64,000 bases of DNA from Montifringilla adamsi (taxonomy: Eukaryota > Chordata > Aves > Passeriformes > Passeridae). The stretch lies in the NCBI GenBank assembly GCA_017590115.1, contig JAGGNK010006448.1, positions 10,526,099 to 10,590,098 on the forward strand. Direction: 5' to 3'. Numbering within the stretch: position 1 is the stretch's first letter; every line of letters begins with the position of its first letter. The notes beneath the pieces are model-generated. The model made no database searches. It was not told where the DNA came from and saw nothing but the letters and a program-made list of their open reading frames with translations. Positions 26,721-37,355 of the stretch are shown here, piece after piece. The position numbers were made by a program, and so were the translations under genes.

Positions 26721-28877
26721 AACCTTGGACCCAGGCGGGGAAAAAACGGTGTGGGGCGAATGGTATGTGTCAGTTTTCAGCACCTCTGTGTCCTTTCACG
26801 GCAAAATGTTCTCAGGACCATCATGTTGAATTTCGGCTGGGCTTTGTCTTCTAACTGCCAGGAGAGCAGTGATACACAATAAGCTGGCTGCCAGCTGAGC
26901 TGAGAAGACTCACAGCAGGGTGGGCAAGTACACGAGAACCCCGTGTGGAAGGACACATCCAAAATGCGGCTCTCATCCAGCCGCTCTGAGGATCTCTGGA
27001 GTGCAGTCTCTCCAGCTGCAGGTTTCTCACAAACACAGAACAGTGTGAATTCTTTGGGTATTCCAGTAAGCAACAAATTTACAAAGGGGGAAGAATATGC
27101 TGTCAGCACTTTGCTCACAGTGCATTGTAAGGTTATGAGAAATCGGGCTTAAAAACCATAGGACTGTAATTTTTTGAAAATAACTTAAATCTCAGTAGGT
27201 GGAGGTGTTCAAGTTTATGCCCCTCTGTTTTATTAAGTCAGCCCACATTACTAAGCTCACAAGGTGAACTCACTGTGAGAATTAGCATTCACTGTTTGCC
27301 GAGTTTTCCAGGCCTTTTTTTCAGGGAGCAGAGATGGTGCTAATTGCAGGGAGTGGGGCTGTGCATCCAAGGAGATATGGGAGTGATATTGTGTGAAGGT
27401 ACCTATTCCACATTCTAATGGGAAGGTTAAACATTCTCTGCTCCCATCATGATAAATCCTTGTCTGTCTGGACCACTGAGCTGCTCCTCCAAGAGACACA
27501 TCATGCCTATGAATAATTCTGGCAACATTTTAAAGCAAATTATAGCATGGCTTTATGGTATTTTCCACACTGTCCTCACACAGAAAGGATTATAGATGTC
27601 AATTATTTTGTCTTTTAAAGAGAGAGATGAGATTCTCTGTACCTTTCTTGATCCACTGCATAGATGAAAATGCTGTTATGATGAGTTTGCAGGACCTCTA
27701 AGGCTGATTAATTGCACATAAAATAGTAGTATGAGAGAATCCTGTTAAGAACAAAGAAACTATAAAATGATCCAGATGCAGCTGCATCTCAGCATTACTT
27801 CATATGCTGGCTGTTAAACATCTTGCAAATGCTGTTGACTCCTCTTGAATGCAGTTCTTGTTAACTGTACACTAATCCTATTTGTATTCAGTGGCTATGT
27901 AAATTTCTTATTGTAGGTTGTTTGGTTTTTTTTATTTCTCTGGAAAATTGCACTTGTATACAAGAGGTCCTGATGATGTTATTCACATAAGGAACCAATA
28001 TATTGCACACCAAGAGGCATGACAATCAATGCAAAACAGTATTGTGCATCTCAGGCGAATATCTGAGACAATGTTATAGCTTAAAAGAAACCGAATAATC
28101 TCTTAATAAACTTATTCTCTGAATATAACATTCAAGACAAATTTTATTGTTCTATCTAATGAGCATTCTGTGGTATTTTGTACTTGCTGTTCTGCTACTG
28201 TTTGTGACATGTATCACTATGTTGACTTCGTACATTAGTTCTGACCTGGCAAAAGACCTAAAAGCATACTCATCTTTAAATCTGAGATACTAATTCGAAA
28301 CTAAGAGCATAATTTAAATACTTTTCTAAATCAGAGCCAGAGTCTCCACAAATAAAATGTAATATGAGTATTGAATTTGCAGAAATAGATTTTTCCTTTT
28401 AAAAGTGAATGAGATTTATTACTTTTACACAGTGTTTTTGGAGTATTTCACTACTATTTAGCAAAAAACATATAGAAAGAATAAGTATTATTTCTGCAAC
28501 CAGTGATTCATGGTTTTTAGCATGTCAGTGCAAGATGGCATTTTTATCAGAAGTAATGTTAAATAATTAGTGCTCTGAGAGTGCTGTCGTGCTCATTGCT
28601 GTGGCAGATTAGTAAGGATTACAGATAAAAGATATTTATTTTTTTATTATATAGATAAAAAGAAAAAATATTACCAAGTCTAAATCCCTTCTATTTTAAA
28701 CTATAGAATTTCTTTTTTAGGCTAGTGTGCTCAAGAATTGGGACTACTATAATACTTACAATAAAATGATTGAAAATATACATGATTGAATTATGTAAGC
28801 TGATGTTTTGTTAAAAAGGAGATTTTTCTAGAATTTGAGAGAATCCTGCATCTCTCTAATACAAGGTTTTGCTCTTC

Positions 28878-28882
28878 CATTG
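28878..28882 (+). repeat. Target-site duplication of the solo LTR, left copy (CATTG)
   Basis: CATTG directly precedes the TG terminus at 28883. It is identical to the five bases after the other terminus at 29338-29342. Confidence 0.75.
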
Positions 28883-29337
28883 TGGCATGATTTAGGAATG
28901 GTGTTCTCCAATTTATTGCTCCCACTAAAACCATGGTGCTGCTTTCTCCCTCTCCTTGTTCCCCCTTCCCAGTGCGGGTGGCTGGAGAAGAGAATTTTAG
29001 GCACAAAAGGTAAAGATTATGAGTTGAGATAAGAACACTTTATTAGAAATAGCAGTGAAGTAAAAAAACCTTATAAAATACAGCTATAGAATAGTAATAA
29101 CAACAATGCTAATAACAGAAGTGTCCAAAGACTGATTTGATTCACATGCAAAATTCTCCTCAGAGCCCGACCCAGCCACACTACCCTGACTGGAAGAGAC
29201 CCCTTCTCCTGGGAAGAGGCTCCCTTCACCCCACCCCGTCAATAAGATTGTGTGGAGTAGAATAACCTCTGTGTCATAGCCATGCCTGCTCCTGGCTACT
29301 GCAAAAAACTAACTCTGTCCTGGTTGGAACCAGGTCA
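28883..29337 (-). mobile_element. Solo LTR of an endogenous retrovirus (ERVL-like), minus orientation
   Basis: The 455-bp element has TG...CA termini and is flanked by a 5-bp direct repeat, CATTG, at 28878-28882 and 29338-29342. Read on minus, the LTR begins TGACCTGGTTCCAACCAGGA. This resembles the familiar start of avian ERV LTRs (TGTCCTGGTTTCAGC). An AATAAA polyadenylation signal lies at 29044-29039 on minus, about 155 bp before the LTR's 3' end. No internal retroviral sequence is attached, so it is a solo LTR left by LTR-LTR recombination. The 5-bp duplication fits ERVL-type integration; class assignment is inferred. Confidence 0.8.
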
Positions 29338-29342
29338 CATTG
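29338..29342 (+). repeat. Target-site duplication of the solo LTR, right copy (CATTG)
   Basis: CATTG directly follows the CA terminus at 29337 and matches the left copy at 28878-28882. Confidence 0.75.
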
Positions 29343-31092
29343 TAATCACAAAAGTAACATTCACTTTTGGATATTGCACAGATGCCATTAAGGCTAAGAA
29401 TATTAAAACAGGTAGAGATTTGGGTGGTTTGGTTTGAGATACCACTGAAGTGGATTTCCATACATATTGAAACTACCCAGTTTCTAAAAATTAGGAAGCT
29501 GTAATGCTCGTTCTCTGGGCATCTGGATCTTCTAATTGCACTAAATTACTGTCTGGAGACAGAGGTGATTTTTTGTTTTCTGACACTATGTAAACCTTAC
29601 TTTAGAATATTCCAAACTATCTAGAGTAGAGCCATGCTTATACTTCTGATCTATATTTATTTCACTGGGGCTTGCAAGCTGACCTGATACTTTGAGAAGT
29701 TCTCTTTCTCCTTGTTTTGAAATTATTTGTGTATTTACACCTGACAGTCTCAGAGCATTCTTCTCCCAGAACAGTTAGGTAACATGTTGGGTGTTCTGAG
29801 AACCAGCAGCCTGGTGATTAGAGGGGGAGGATCTTAGAATAAAGCTAGTTTTGATTGATATGTCCGCTTTGACTTCTTCTTTGTTTTGCTACATCAAGCC
29901 AAGCCAAAACCATAGAATTCTTATTATTAATTATGAATTGTTCTATCTATAAAGATTGGTCTGCTGCCCTTAGAATAACAGAGCAGGATCTCTAGAGAGA
30001 GAAAACTTATGGCAGCATGGCTATAGCAAAAGGAACCCAGCTTTTCAAATGATTGTTTGCAAAATACAGAGAAAATTTGAGAAGGAGCATAGGATGCTCC
30101 CTTCCTATGTGGAAAGCTCAGAAATTAGAATTCTATTTCTGAAGAATAGCTGTTAGCAACTTTCTGACTCAGAAAGGTTGCTCTATATGAAAAATGATTG
30201 AGTATTGACAAATAAACATTAACTGATCATAAAATAAAATTATAAAAATGCTTAGATATGAGTTGGTGTAACTGAGTTGTATTTAGTCCAGTCTGAAAAT
30301 GGTTTGAGCACACGATTGATTTGAAAAAGTGTTCCCAGCTTCCATGTGTCCACAACCCAAGAAAGATACTGAGTGATGAAGAATGTCACAATAATATTTA
30401 GAAGTAATTAAAATATGTCCCATAGGAAGAGAGTGAAGGAGCAAAGCCTATTTCTCTGGGGAAAAAAAAAAGTATAAAAGGTGGATTACTCATGGATTTT
30501 TACATACACAAGTGTGGAACAATATTTTGATGATTTCTCTTAATTGACTAAGACACATAAAGATCCTCTGGCTGGAAGCTGAAACTACACAAATTCAGGC
30601 TCTATTCACTACACACATTTTTAATTGCGAGGGTAATTATCCATAGAAACAGCTATTCAAAGGCTATGATGGCCTCCCTAGCACTTGAAGTTTTGAATAT
30701 TAAATTGGATATTTTTTGAAATAGCTTTCTCAAAAAGCTCTGCTCTGTTTTTAACCTAGTTATTTTTTGGCTTTGTTTTGCTAATCTTGACATCACATGG
30801 CTGCAATGACCCCTTCTGGGTTTAAAATTTTACCAATATAAAGGGAAAGTACTGAACTTTAATAAGTGAAAATTTGGTCTGATCAAAGTAATTTGCTAAA
30901 TAGTATGGCCCCACTTGGAGTACCTACATAAGACAGCCCAGAATAGGTTCAGGGAGGAAGATTTGTCTTGAAGTAATTTTTGTAGCATTTTCATCCTATA
31001 CTCAAGGGAACGGAAGGACCCTCAGAGAATAATTTAACATGTGATACAGTAGAAGGTATGTAAGCTGTGTAGACTGTCTGATGTTATTACTA
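29343..31092 (+). other. GPC6: Intron between solo LTR and CR1
   Basis: No exon, repeat or motif of note was seen in this AT-rich stretch. Confidence 0.7.
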
Positions 31093-31479
31093 ATCATAGA
31101 AACACATAATGAAAGGGACCTTAAAGATGATGTAGTTTCAACACCCCTGACATAGGCAAGGACACCTTCTAATAGACCAAGTTGGTCAAAGCCCCATCCA
31201 GCCTGACCTTGAACACTTCCATGCATCGGGCATCCTCAGCTTCTCTGGACAACCAGTACCTCATCACCCTCACAATAAATAATTTTTCCCTAATATCTAA
31301 TATAGCCCTACTTTCATTCAGTTTAAAGCCTTTCCCCTTTGTCCTATCACCACTTGCCTGCATGACAAGTGCCTCTTCACATTTGTTTTAAGCCCCCTTT
31401 AGGTACTGGAAGCTGCCTTAAGATCTTCCCAGTGTTTTCTTCTCCTGTCTGAACAATCCCAAATCTCTCAACTCTCTTA
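31093..31479 (-). mobile_element. CR1 retrotransposon 3' end, antisense
   Basis: On + it starts with a CR1-type terminal repeat (TAATCATAGAA). It then runs through GGGACCTTAAAGATGATGTA, AAAGCCCCATCCAGCCTGAC and GGGCATCCTCAGCTTCTCTG to the CTGAACAATCCC block. The middle part matches, with scattered differences, the other antisense copy at 36571-36660, confirming a common family. It is 5'-truncated. Confidence 0.92.
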
Positions 31480-32657
31480 ATGCTGAGAGTCTGTAATTTT
31501 ATAACACATATCAGACCTCAGTCCTAAACTACAGACCCCATGTGTTTGATACTATACAAATATGGATTTTTGCTTCACAAACTCTGTGTGTGGAGGGAAA
31601 AATCTTCATCTTTCTCTGTCTGTATACCTATACCAGGACAAAGCATGTCTTTTCAAACCAAAGCCTGTGCCTCATGTTGTTTCTAATTCAGGGATATTGT
31701 TTTCCATCCAGGCTAAGTGGATGGAAACAGCTGTGCCCATGACCCATGAAATAAAAAAACTCTTCCTATAGCTTTTAATTTCATAATGTAAAATAGTTCT
31801 TTAGATCATGGAGAACATAATCTCCAAGACCTCATCTCCGGAGTAAGCCTGGTGATAAGATGTAGGGCCTTCCTATTTACTGAACAGGAGCTGTGGAGCT
31901 GTACCACAGAGTATAACCTGGATTTACTCAGCAGAGTAACCCTGCTGGGAGTTTCAAAGCATACACTGGTTTAGAAAGTGTATTCTCAAAGAAAGCATTA
32001 GAACAATAAAAACTTTTTTATTTTGATATAACCTTTGCTTGAATGAAAAGAAAGAACAACAACTCCTCTTTCAATACAGTTAAACCTTTCCAACAGTTCA
32101 GCCAAATGGGAAATGTCTTTATTCAAACTCTTTCCCCCTTCAAGGGCACTGGTTAAAACCCCTTTCTTGTTGGAAAAATCACCTTGATACTTGAGAAACC
32201 CCTGTGATATCTGAAGTATATGTATTTTTTGTTCAGTGAGTCAGTTCTTGCAGTGTTAGGTCCACAAGCTGCATGCTGGAGTTAAAGGGTAGGATGATTA
32301 TGGAGTCAACTGATCTAGAAAGATGTCTCCATGGAAGACAGATTAGTGTAAAAGATACTTTGAATATGCATTTAGCATCAGTGACTAGTCAAAAATGGAT
32401 ATTTGAATCAGACAGTTTGTTATTTATAAATATCAGATTACAAAAATAATTTGAATTTATGACACTAGGGTTTACACAAACATCAACCTAAATGTATGTA
32501 AGCCTGAAAGTCCTTATGACGCCATCCTTGGTACTTCAAAAAACCAGGTCACTTATTTTTGCACCAGTAATGATATAGGAGATTTGAATGAGGCGTTTTT
32601 ATTAAAATGCTTGCATAGGCTATTAAAAAGACTTATGTAAACGGCATTTGCAAATAC
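31480..32657 (+). other. GPC6: Intron between CR1 copies
   Basis: No supported gene or repeat was found. Confidence 0.7.
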
Positions 32658-32710
32658 ACAGAACCAGAGAATGGTTTCAGTTGGAAGGGACATTAAAGAT
32701 CATCTAGTTT
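32658..32710 (-). mobile_element. Very short CR1 3' end, antisense
   Basis: Only about 53 bp of reversed CR1 3' end remain (ACCAGAGAATGGTTTCAGTT, GGAAGGGACATTAAAGATCA). They end abruptly in TCTAGTTT. This is a severely 5'-truncated insertion, immediately followed by a perfect AT-rich hairpin. Confidence 0.85.
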
Positions 32711-32718
32711 ATTAAAAG

Positions 32719-32752
32719 TAAATATAATCTATAGTTTTATAGATTATATTTA
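32719..32752. repeat. Perfect 15-bp inverted repeat with 4-nt loop
   Basis: The left arm TAAATATAATCTATA (32719-32733) is the exact reverse complement of the right arm at 32738-32752. The loop is GTTT. More alternating AT sequence follows to about 32768. It could extrude as a cruciform or form an RNA hairpin; its AT content makes it thermally weak. Confidence 0.9.
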
Positions 32753-32768
32753 TATAATATATATTATA

Positions 32769-35700
32769 GCAATGTGTGATGCTGTTGTACATCTTGTTGC
32801 ATTTGCCTGAGAAGCAAGTATGTAAAACTTTGTCTCTTTGCTTATCATTTTCAGCACAAAAAGTACATCATAAAAAAAATGGTAATATTTGTATTGTTTG
32901 CTGAAAAACAGCAGGGTTTTTTTTTAAGTTGAAAGCAAGACAGAGTCAGGGCTCTGTGGGAGACTGTAGACACTGAATTATCATATATTTGGAAGTACTC
33001 AATAATCAGATGTGTGCAGACTAAAGCTATGACTAAAGCTTTTTTGAATGCTCTAGGTGCAACAGCAAGCACAATTTTCAGTCCTCTGCTCATTATAAAA
33101 GAGAATAAAGGGTTGAAATTATTGAAAAACATGCAGTTGGCTTCAAAACAGTTACTCTTCGATGTATTTAACATACAAGTATTTGAAATGTCATTAAATA
33201 TTAGCAAAGTAAAAGGCCAGTTGTTCCTTACAGGGTGTTTCTTAAGTAATCCACACACAAACAAGGTAGGAAGAAAGAAAAATAGGTAACTATCTTAAAG
33301 TACTCAGATAATGTAATTTCAGAAACATTTATGATTATTTTATTTGGTTTTATTTTCTTCTGCATTTGTAAGTTTGAAAAGTAGTTCTACTGAAATAAGT
33401 GGTGATGTTGGGAAGAGATGCTGGCTGATTTGATGTAAATCCCTCCAAACATATAAATAAAACTTAAAACTTTGGTCTGTACTAGTCACAGAGCTTGTGG
33501 GGGCTTATTTTCAACACCAGCACCTTAAAAAGCAGAACTGCCATGTGCTGTCACCTTGTCCACTGCAGGACATGGAAACAGTACCAGGTAACCTTTAGTA
33601 CTGCAAGATGTGATTGCACTTGTCCTTAATGAGGTTCAGGATGAACTTTCTTATATAACCTTGGGACCCTTTACTCCCAAGCTGTTTCTGGACAGGAGCA
33701 CTAATTTTGTTTCATTATTCTAATATGTGGCTCTGTTTACATCATGCTTTTCAGCAAAGGTTCAGCTGTGGGCTATGGCCCTACCAGGTGGAAACACATC
33801 CAAAGTCAGCAGGGAGGCAGATGGCAGCAGATTCTCTGGGCTGTGGCAACCATTAGTAACTGTCAGTTTTCAGCTCAGACCTGCATAGTTCCCTGTTTCC
33901 AGATGGCTCTGTTAAAGCATTTAGGTTTGTTGCTGGTTGTTTCTCAGGAGCAGTGTGGGAACAAAACCTTTGCACAGTGAGGCTGAGGTATCAGCCTGTG
34001 TGCTGTAAAATTAGCTCCATTCCAGGGCAGGAGCCTGATGACACTCTTCCACTCTGCTCTGTGCTTGAGACTTTTTAAGCAGTAGTCTCAGATTAAAGAA
34101 GCAGTTAGCAATTGTCTGCTATGAATGGAAATGCTCCTGTAGCCATGTCCTCTTGTCTATTGGGAAAAGACAGAAAAGAGCTGTGGTTAGATGAGAGCTG
34201 AGACTTGACATCTACTCTGTGTATTAGAGCTTGACTGGGTGGCAGGTTTGCCTTGTTGTCTCCAGACATTACAACATGGATGCTTAAGTGCCTAGCAATC
34301 AAATGGTGTGCACTCTTAACAAATTAATATCTAAGCCCAAACTGTGCCCACTGTAAATATGGTGGTAAGTATTATAAAACTATAAATATATATTAAGAAT
34401 TATCTTAATTATAACACTGCAACAGTCAGATAACCTTTAGTTCTCAACCAGGGCATTTCTCCCTTCTAACATATTTTTTTCTTGTAAACACCACCCCTTC
34501 CCCTTTTGCATGCTTGCATCCTCTCATGTGAATTTTCTTGGACATTGAATTGTCTGAGAATATCCTTTCCCTTACCCATTTCATTAGCTGCACCCCCAGC
34601 CTTATCTCCAGCCTGTGTTATTTTTTCTGTCGCTATATTGCCTCTTGCCCTAGACTGCAAACCCTCTGTTTGCAGCTGAAGAGTAGTTTGGAAAGTATCT
34701 TTCACACTGTGAGTAAGTTGTAATAAAAACATTGTTTTTCCAACATAATGTCCCTTGACACAGAACAATTTATATTCCTGGAGTGCTTTCTTGCCCTTCC
34801 CTCTGTTTCCTTTCTGCCATCCCTCTTTAATTAAGACTTTTTGCCCTCTGTTTGTTTCTTTCCGTCTGGTAATTGGTCATTAATACATGTATCCAATTAA
34901 ATATCAGAGTGGCTTTTATGTCAAATGGGATATCCTAAAGTCAGTAAGAGATTGTCTGATTTCTCTTCTTCGAGTATCTATACTATTAACATCACCTTTA
35001 TGTCAGTGTTTCCCTAATCACTTTTTGAATTATGAATATTATTATTTTCCTGTTTTCTACATATATTTCACAAAAAGTTTGACTTTTAAAATTCCTTTAT
35101 TTTGGCCTTCTCAATAATTAACCTCACTCTCAAGTGCTGGATTCTGCTCTTAGTTTCAAACATCAGATATCACTTCAGAGTTTAAATCAGTATCACTATT
35201 CTGTGCTACAGATGCACTCTCCTCATGCTGTATAGGTTGTCAAGCTTGGTTAAGAAATCAGAAGGAATTGCTATTATCCATAGATAAACTGTGGACTTCG
35301 CTTCTCTGAATTTCATCTGATCAATTGGCAATAGATCCTCTTTCCAGAAAACTAATCCTACTGTCCTCACTGATCATTTTGTACAAGTGTTTTGAGAGGG
35401 ACTATTCTTCGTGGTTATCCTGTGTTGAAAACCACTGTGCTATTTACAGGTTCCTGTCTGGTGCTTTTTTTTAAGGTTAACAAAATTGAAGCTACTTCAT
35501 TTCAGTCAGAAGAATAGTGAAGATAATCTTTCTTAACTTCAAGATAAAACTATTTTTACAGTATCAGTGTGAAACACTTTTGGTCTCACTTTATCATTTT
35601 TTGCCTTTCTGCACAAGGAGAAAGGGCAGCTAATGCAGTATTGCTATCCTGTTATTCCTTCCTCCTACAAAACATCTATTTCTACTGGAGGTGGCAGTTA

Positions 35701-36181
35701 ACATTGTTTGTCCCACTTTACCTCGATTAAAGTAGCGGGAGGAAATCATGTGTCCTGGGGAGCTGCTCTTTCTCTATTAAGCGAGTGAGTGGGCTGCACC
35801 TGGAGTTATAACATGCTTTCTTTCTTCTGCTTCAAGGTCAGTGGGACTGCCTGATTGATAAATAATATCTTTGTCCACTGCTGTCATGCAGTTCAAAATG
35901 CAGCTTCTTAGAAGGGATGAAAATCAGGAGCAAATTGAGTCTGCTTTTTTTTTTTCATGAAGAACAGTAAATTATTATAGTAACATTATATGACCATTTG
36001 TTATATTAGAGCTACTTGCAAAGCCGATTGCCTCAACAGGAATGGCAGAATGTGATATATTATTTGTGGAATGGGAAATGCATCATGGTCATTACGACTC
36101 TGTTGAAACAAACCTTCTAGTAAGTAATAAAAGATACACAATGAAATTATGAAAGGAACTTACTCAGGCAAATAGTCAGAG
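32769..36181 (+). other. GPC6: Intron between CR1 copies
   Basis: The longest open frame outside the exon and repeats is 137 codons, minus strand at 32851-33264. It shows no family motif and is most likely chance. A splice-like motif, pyrimidine tract plus AAG|gtcagt, is at 35817-35842. Nothing else is supported. Confidence 0.65.
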
Positions 36182-36568
36182 AGATGGAGCACCTCTCCTA
36201 TCAGGAAAGGCTGAGGGAGTTGTGTTTTTTCAGCCTGGAGATGACAAAGCTCTGAACAGACTTTATTGAGGCTTTTAGGTATTTCAAGGGGACTTCTAAG
36301 AAAGATAAGGTCCAACATTTTAGTTGGGGCTGTAGAGATAGGACAAGAGGTGATGGTTTTAAAATGAAATCGGGTAGGTTCAGAGGAGACAGAAGGAAGT
36401 AATTTTTTTTATGATGGTGAAATGCTGAAAGAGGTTGCCCTGCCACCTGGAGGTGATAGATGCCTCATCCCTGGATACATTCAAGGTCAGGTTGGATGAG
36501 GCTCTGAGCAGCCCGTTTTACTTGAAGATGCCTCTCCTCATTGCAGGAAAGTCAGACTAGATGTCACC
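36182..36568 (+). mobile_element. CR1 retrotransposon 3' region, sense on +
   Basis: Sense CR1 3' part: CTATCAGGAAAGGCTGAGGG, TTTTTTCAGCCTGGAGATGA, AGGACAAGAGGTGATGG, GATGCCTCATCCCTGGATAC and CAAGGTCAGGTTGGATGAGG. It ends in AGACTAGATGTCACCTT, where an oppositely oriented CR1 begins. The usual 3' terminal repeats are missing. Confidence 0.9.
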
Positions 36569-37355
36569 TTCCACTAGACCAGGTTGCTTAACGCCCCATC
36601 CTACCTGGCCTTGAACACTTCCAGGCATTGGGCATCCTCAGCTTCTCTGGGCAACCATGTCCATGTCACCGACAATGTTCGACAGCGCTGTTCCCAGTAC
36701 TGACCCCTGAGTACTGTTCCCAGTACTGACCACTCCTCACTGATCTCCACCTGGGTATCAAGTCATCCATTAAATCCATGTCTCTCCATTTTAGAGTAAA
36801 GGATGTTGTGCAGAGAAATGTCAAATGTTTTACACAAGTCCAGGTAGAAGGCACCAGTCACTCTTCCATTATCTACCAGTGCTGTAACACTGTCATTGAA
36901 ATTTGCCATAGAATTTGTCAAACACCATTTGCCCTTGGTGAAGCCATGTTGGCTGTCACCAACCTGTCACCTCTGTTTTCCTTGTGCCTTATCATCATTC
37001 CAGGGGGTTCTGCTCCTTGAATTTGCCAGGCACAGAATTGAGACTGATTGGCCTGTACTTTTTCCTTTATAAAAATGGGGTTGTATTTCTTCTTTTGCTG
37101 TCAGGGGAACTTCACCAGCATGCCATGACTTCTCAAACATGGCTAGTGGCTTAGCACCTTCATTACAAGTTCCCTTCAGATCTTCAGATGCATCTCATCA
37201 GGTCCCATTGGCTTGTGCACATTCTGGTTCCTTAGATGGTCTAGAGCTTGATCTTCTCCTGTAGTGGGCAGTAATTAATTCTGCCAGTCCCAGCCTTTCA
37301 GTTCTCTAAATTGGGTGATGTGGTAAGGGCATGTGCCAGTAAAGAGTAAAGGGAA
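36563..37355 (-). mobile_element. CR1 retrotransposon with internal deletion, antisense
   Basis: From 36571 the sequence reads as reversed CR1 3' UTR (CCACTAGACCAGGTTGCTTA, GGGCATCCTCAGCTTCTCTG). Past about 36665 it reads as reversed reverse-transcriptase coding sequence. On minus, segments resembling LINE RT palm blocks are readable with frameshifts, followed by the GTGAAGCCATGTTGGCTGTC and TGATTGGCCTGTACT blocks on +. The direct jump from 3' UTR to palm region implies an internal deletion of several hundred bp. Within it a 26-bp-period duplication lies at 36688-36731. Confidence 0.88.
36688..36731. repeat. Short direct repeat inside CR1 (period 26)
   Basis: CTGTTCCCAGTACTGACC occurs at 36688-36705 and again at 36714-36731. 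This is a local duplication within the antisense CR1 copy. Confidence 0.88.

Larger units (their letters stand above)
25301..28882 (+). other. GPC6: Intron with splice-site-like cluster and GC-richer patch
   Basis: No known exon is present. Two acceptor-donor units sit at 26521-26720 (listed separately). They are followed by a GC-richer segment to about 27060 with no recognisable product in any frame. Confidence 0.65.

Noticed and set aside
26777..27118. 113-codon minus-strand open frame in the GC-richer patch
   Set aside because: No recognisable domain and no splice sites in phase. Overlapping frames on both strands are similarly open because of the local composition.
32851..33264. 137-codon minus-strand open frame
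   Set aside because: Low-complexity hydrophobic and Asn-rich content, no domain, no splice context and an overlapping open frame on the other strand. Treated as chance.
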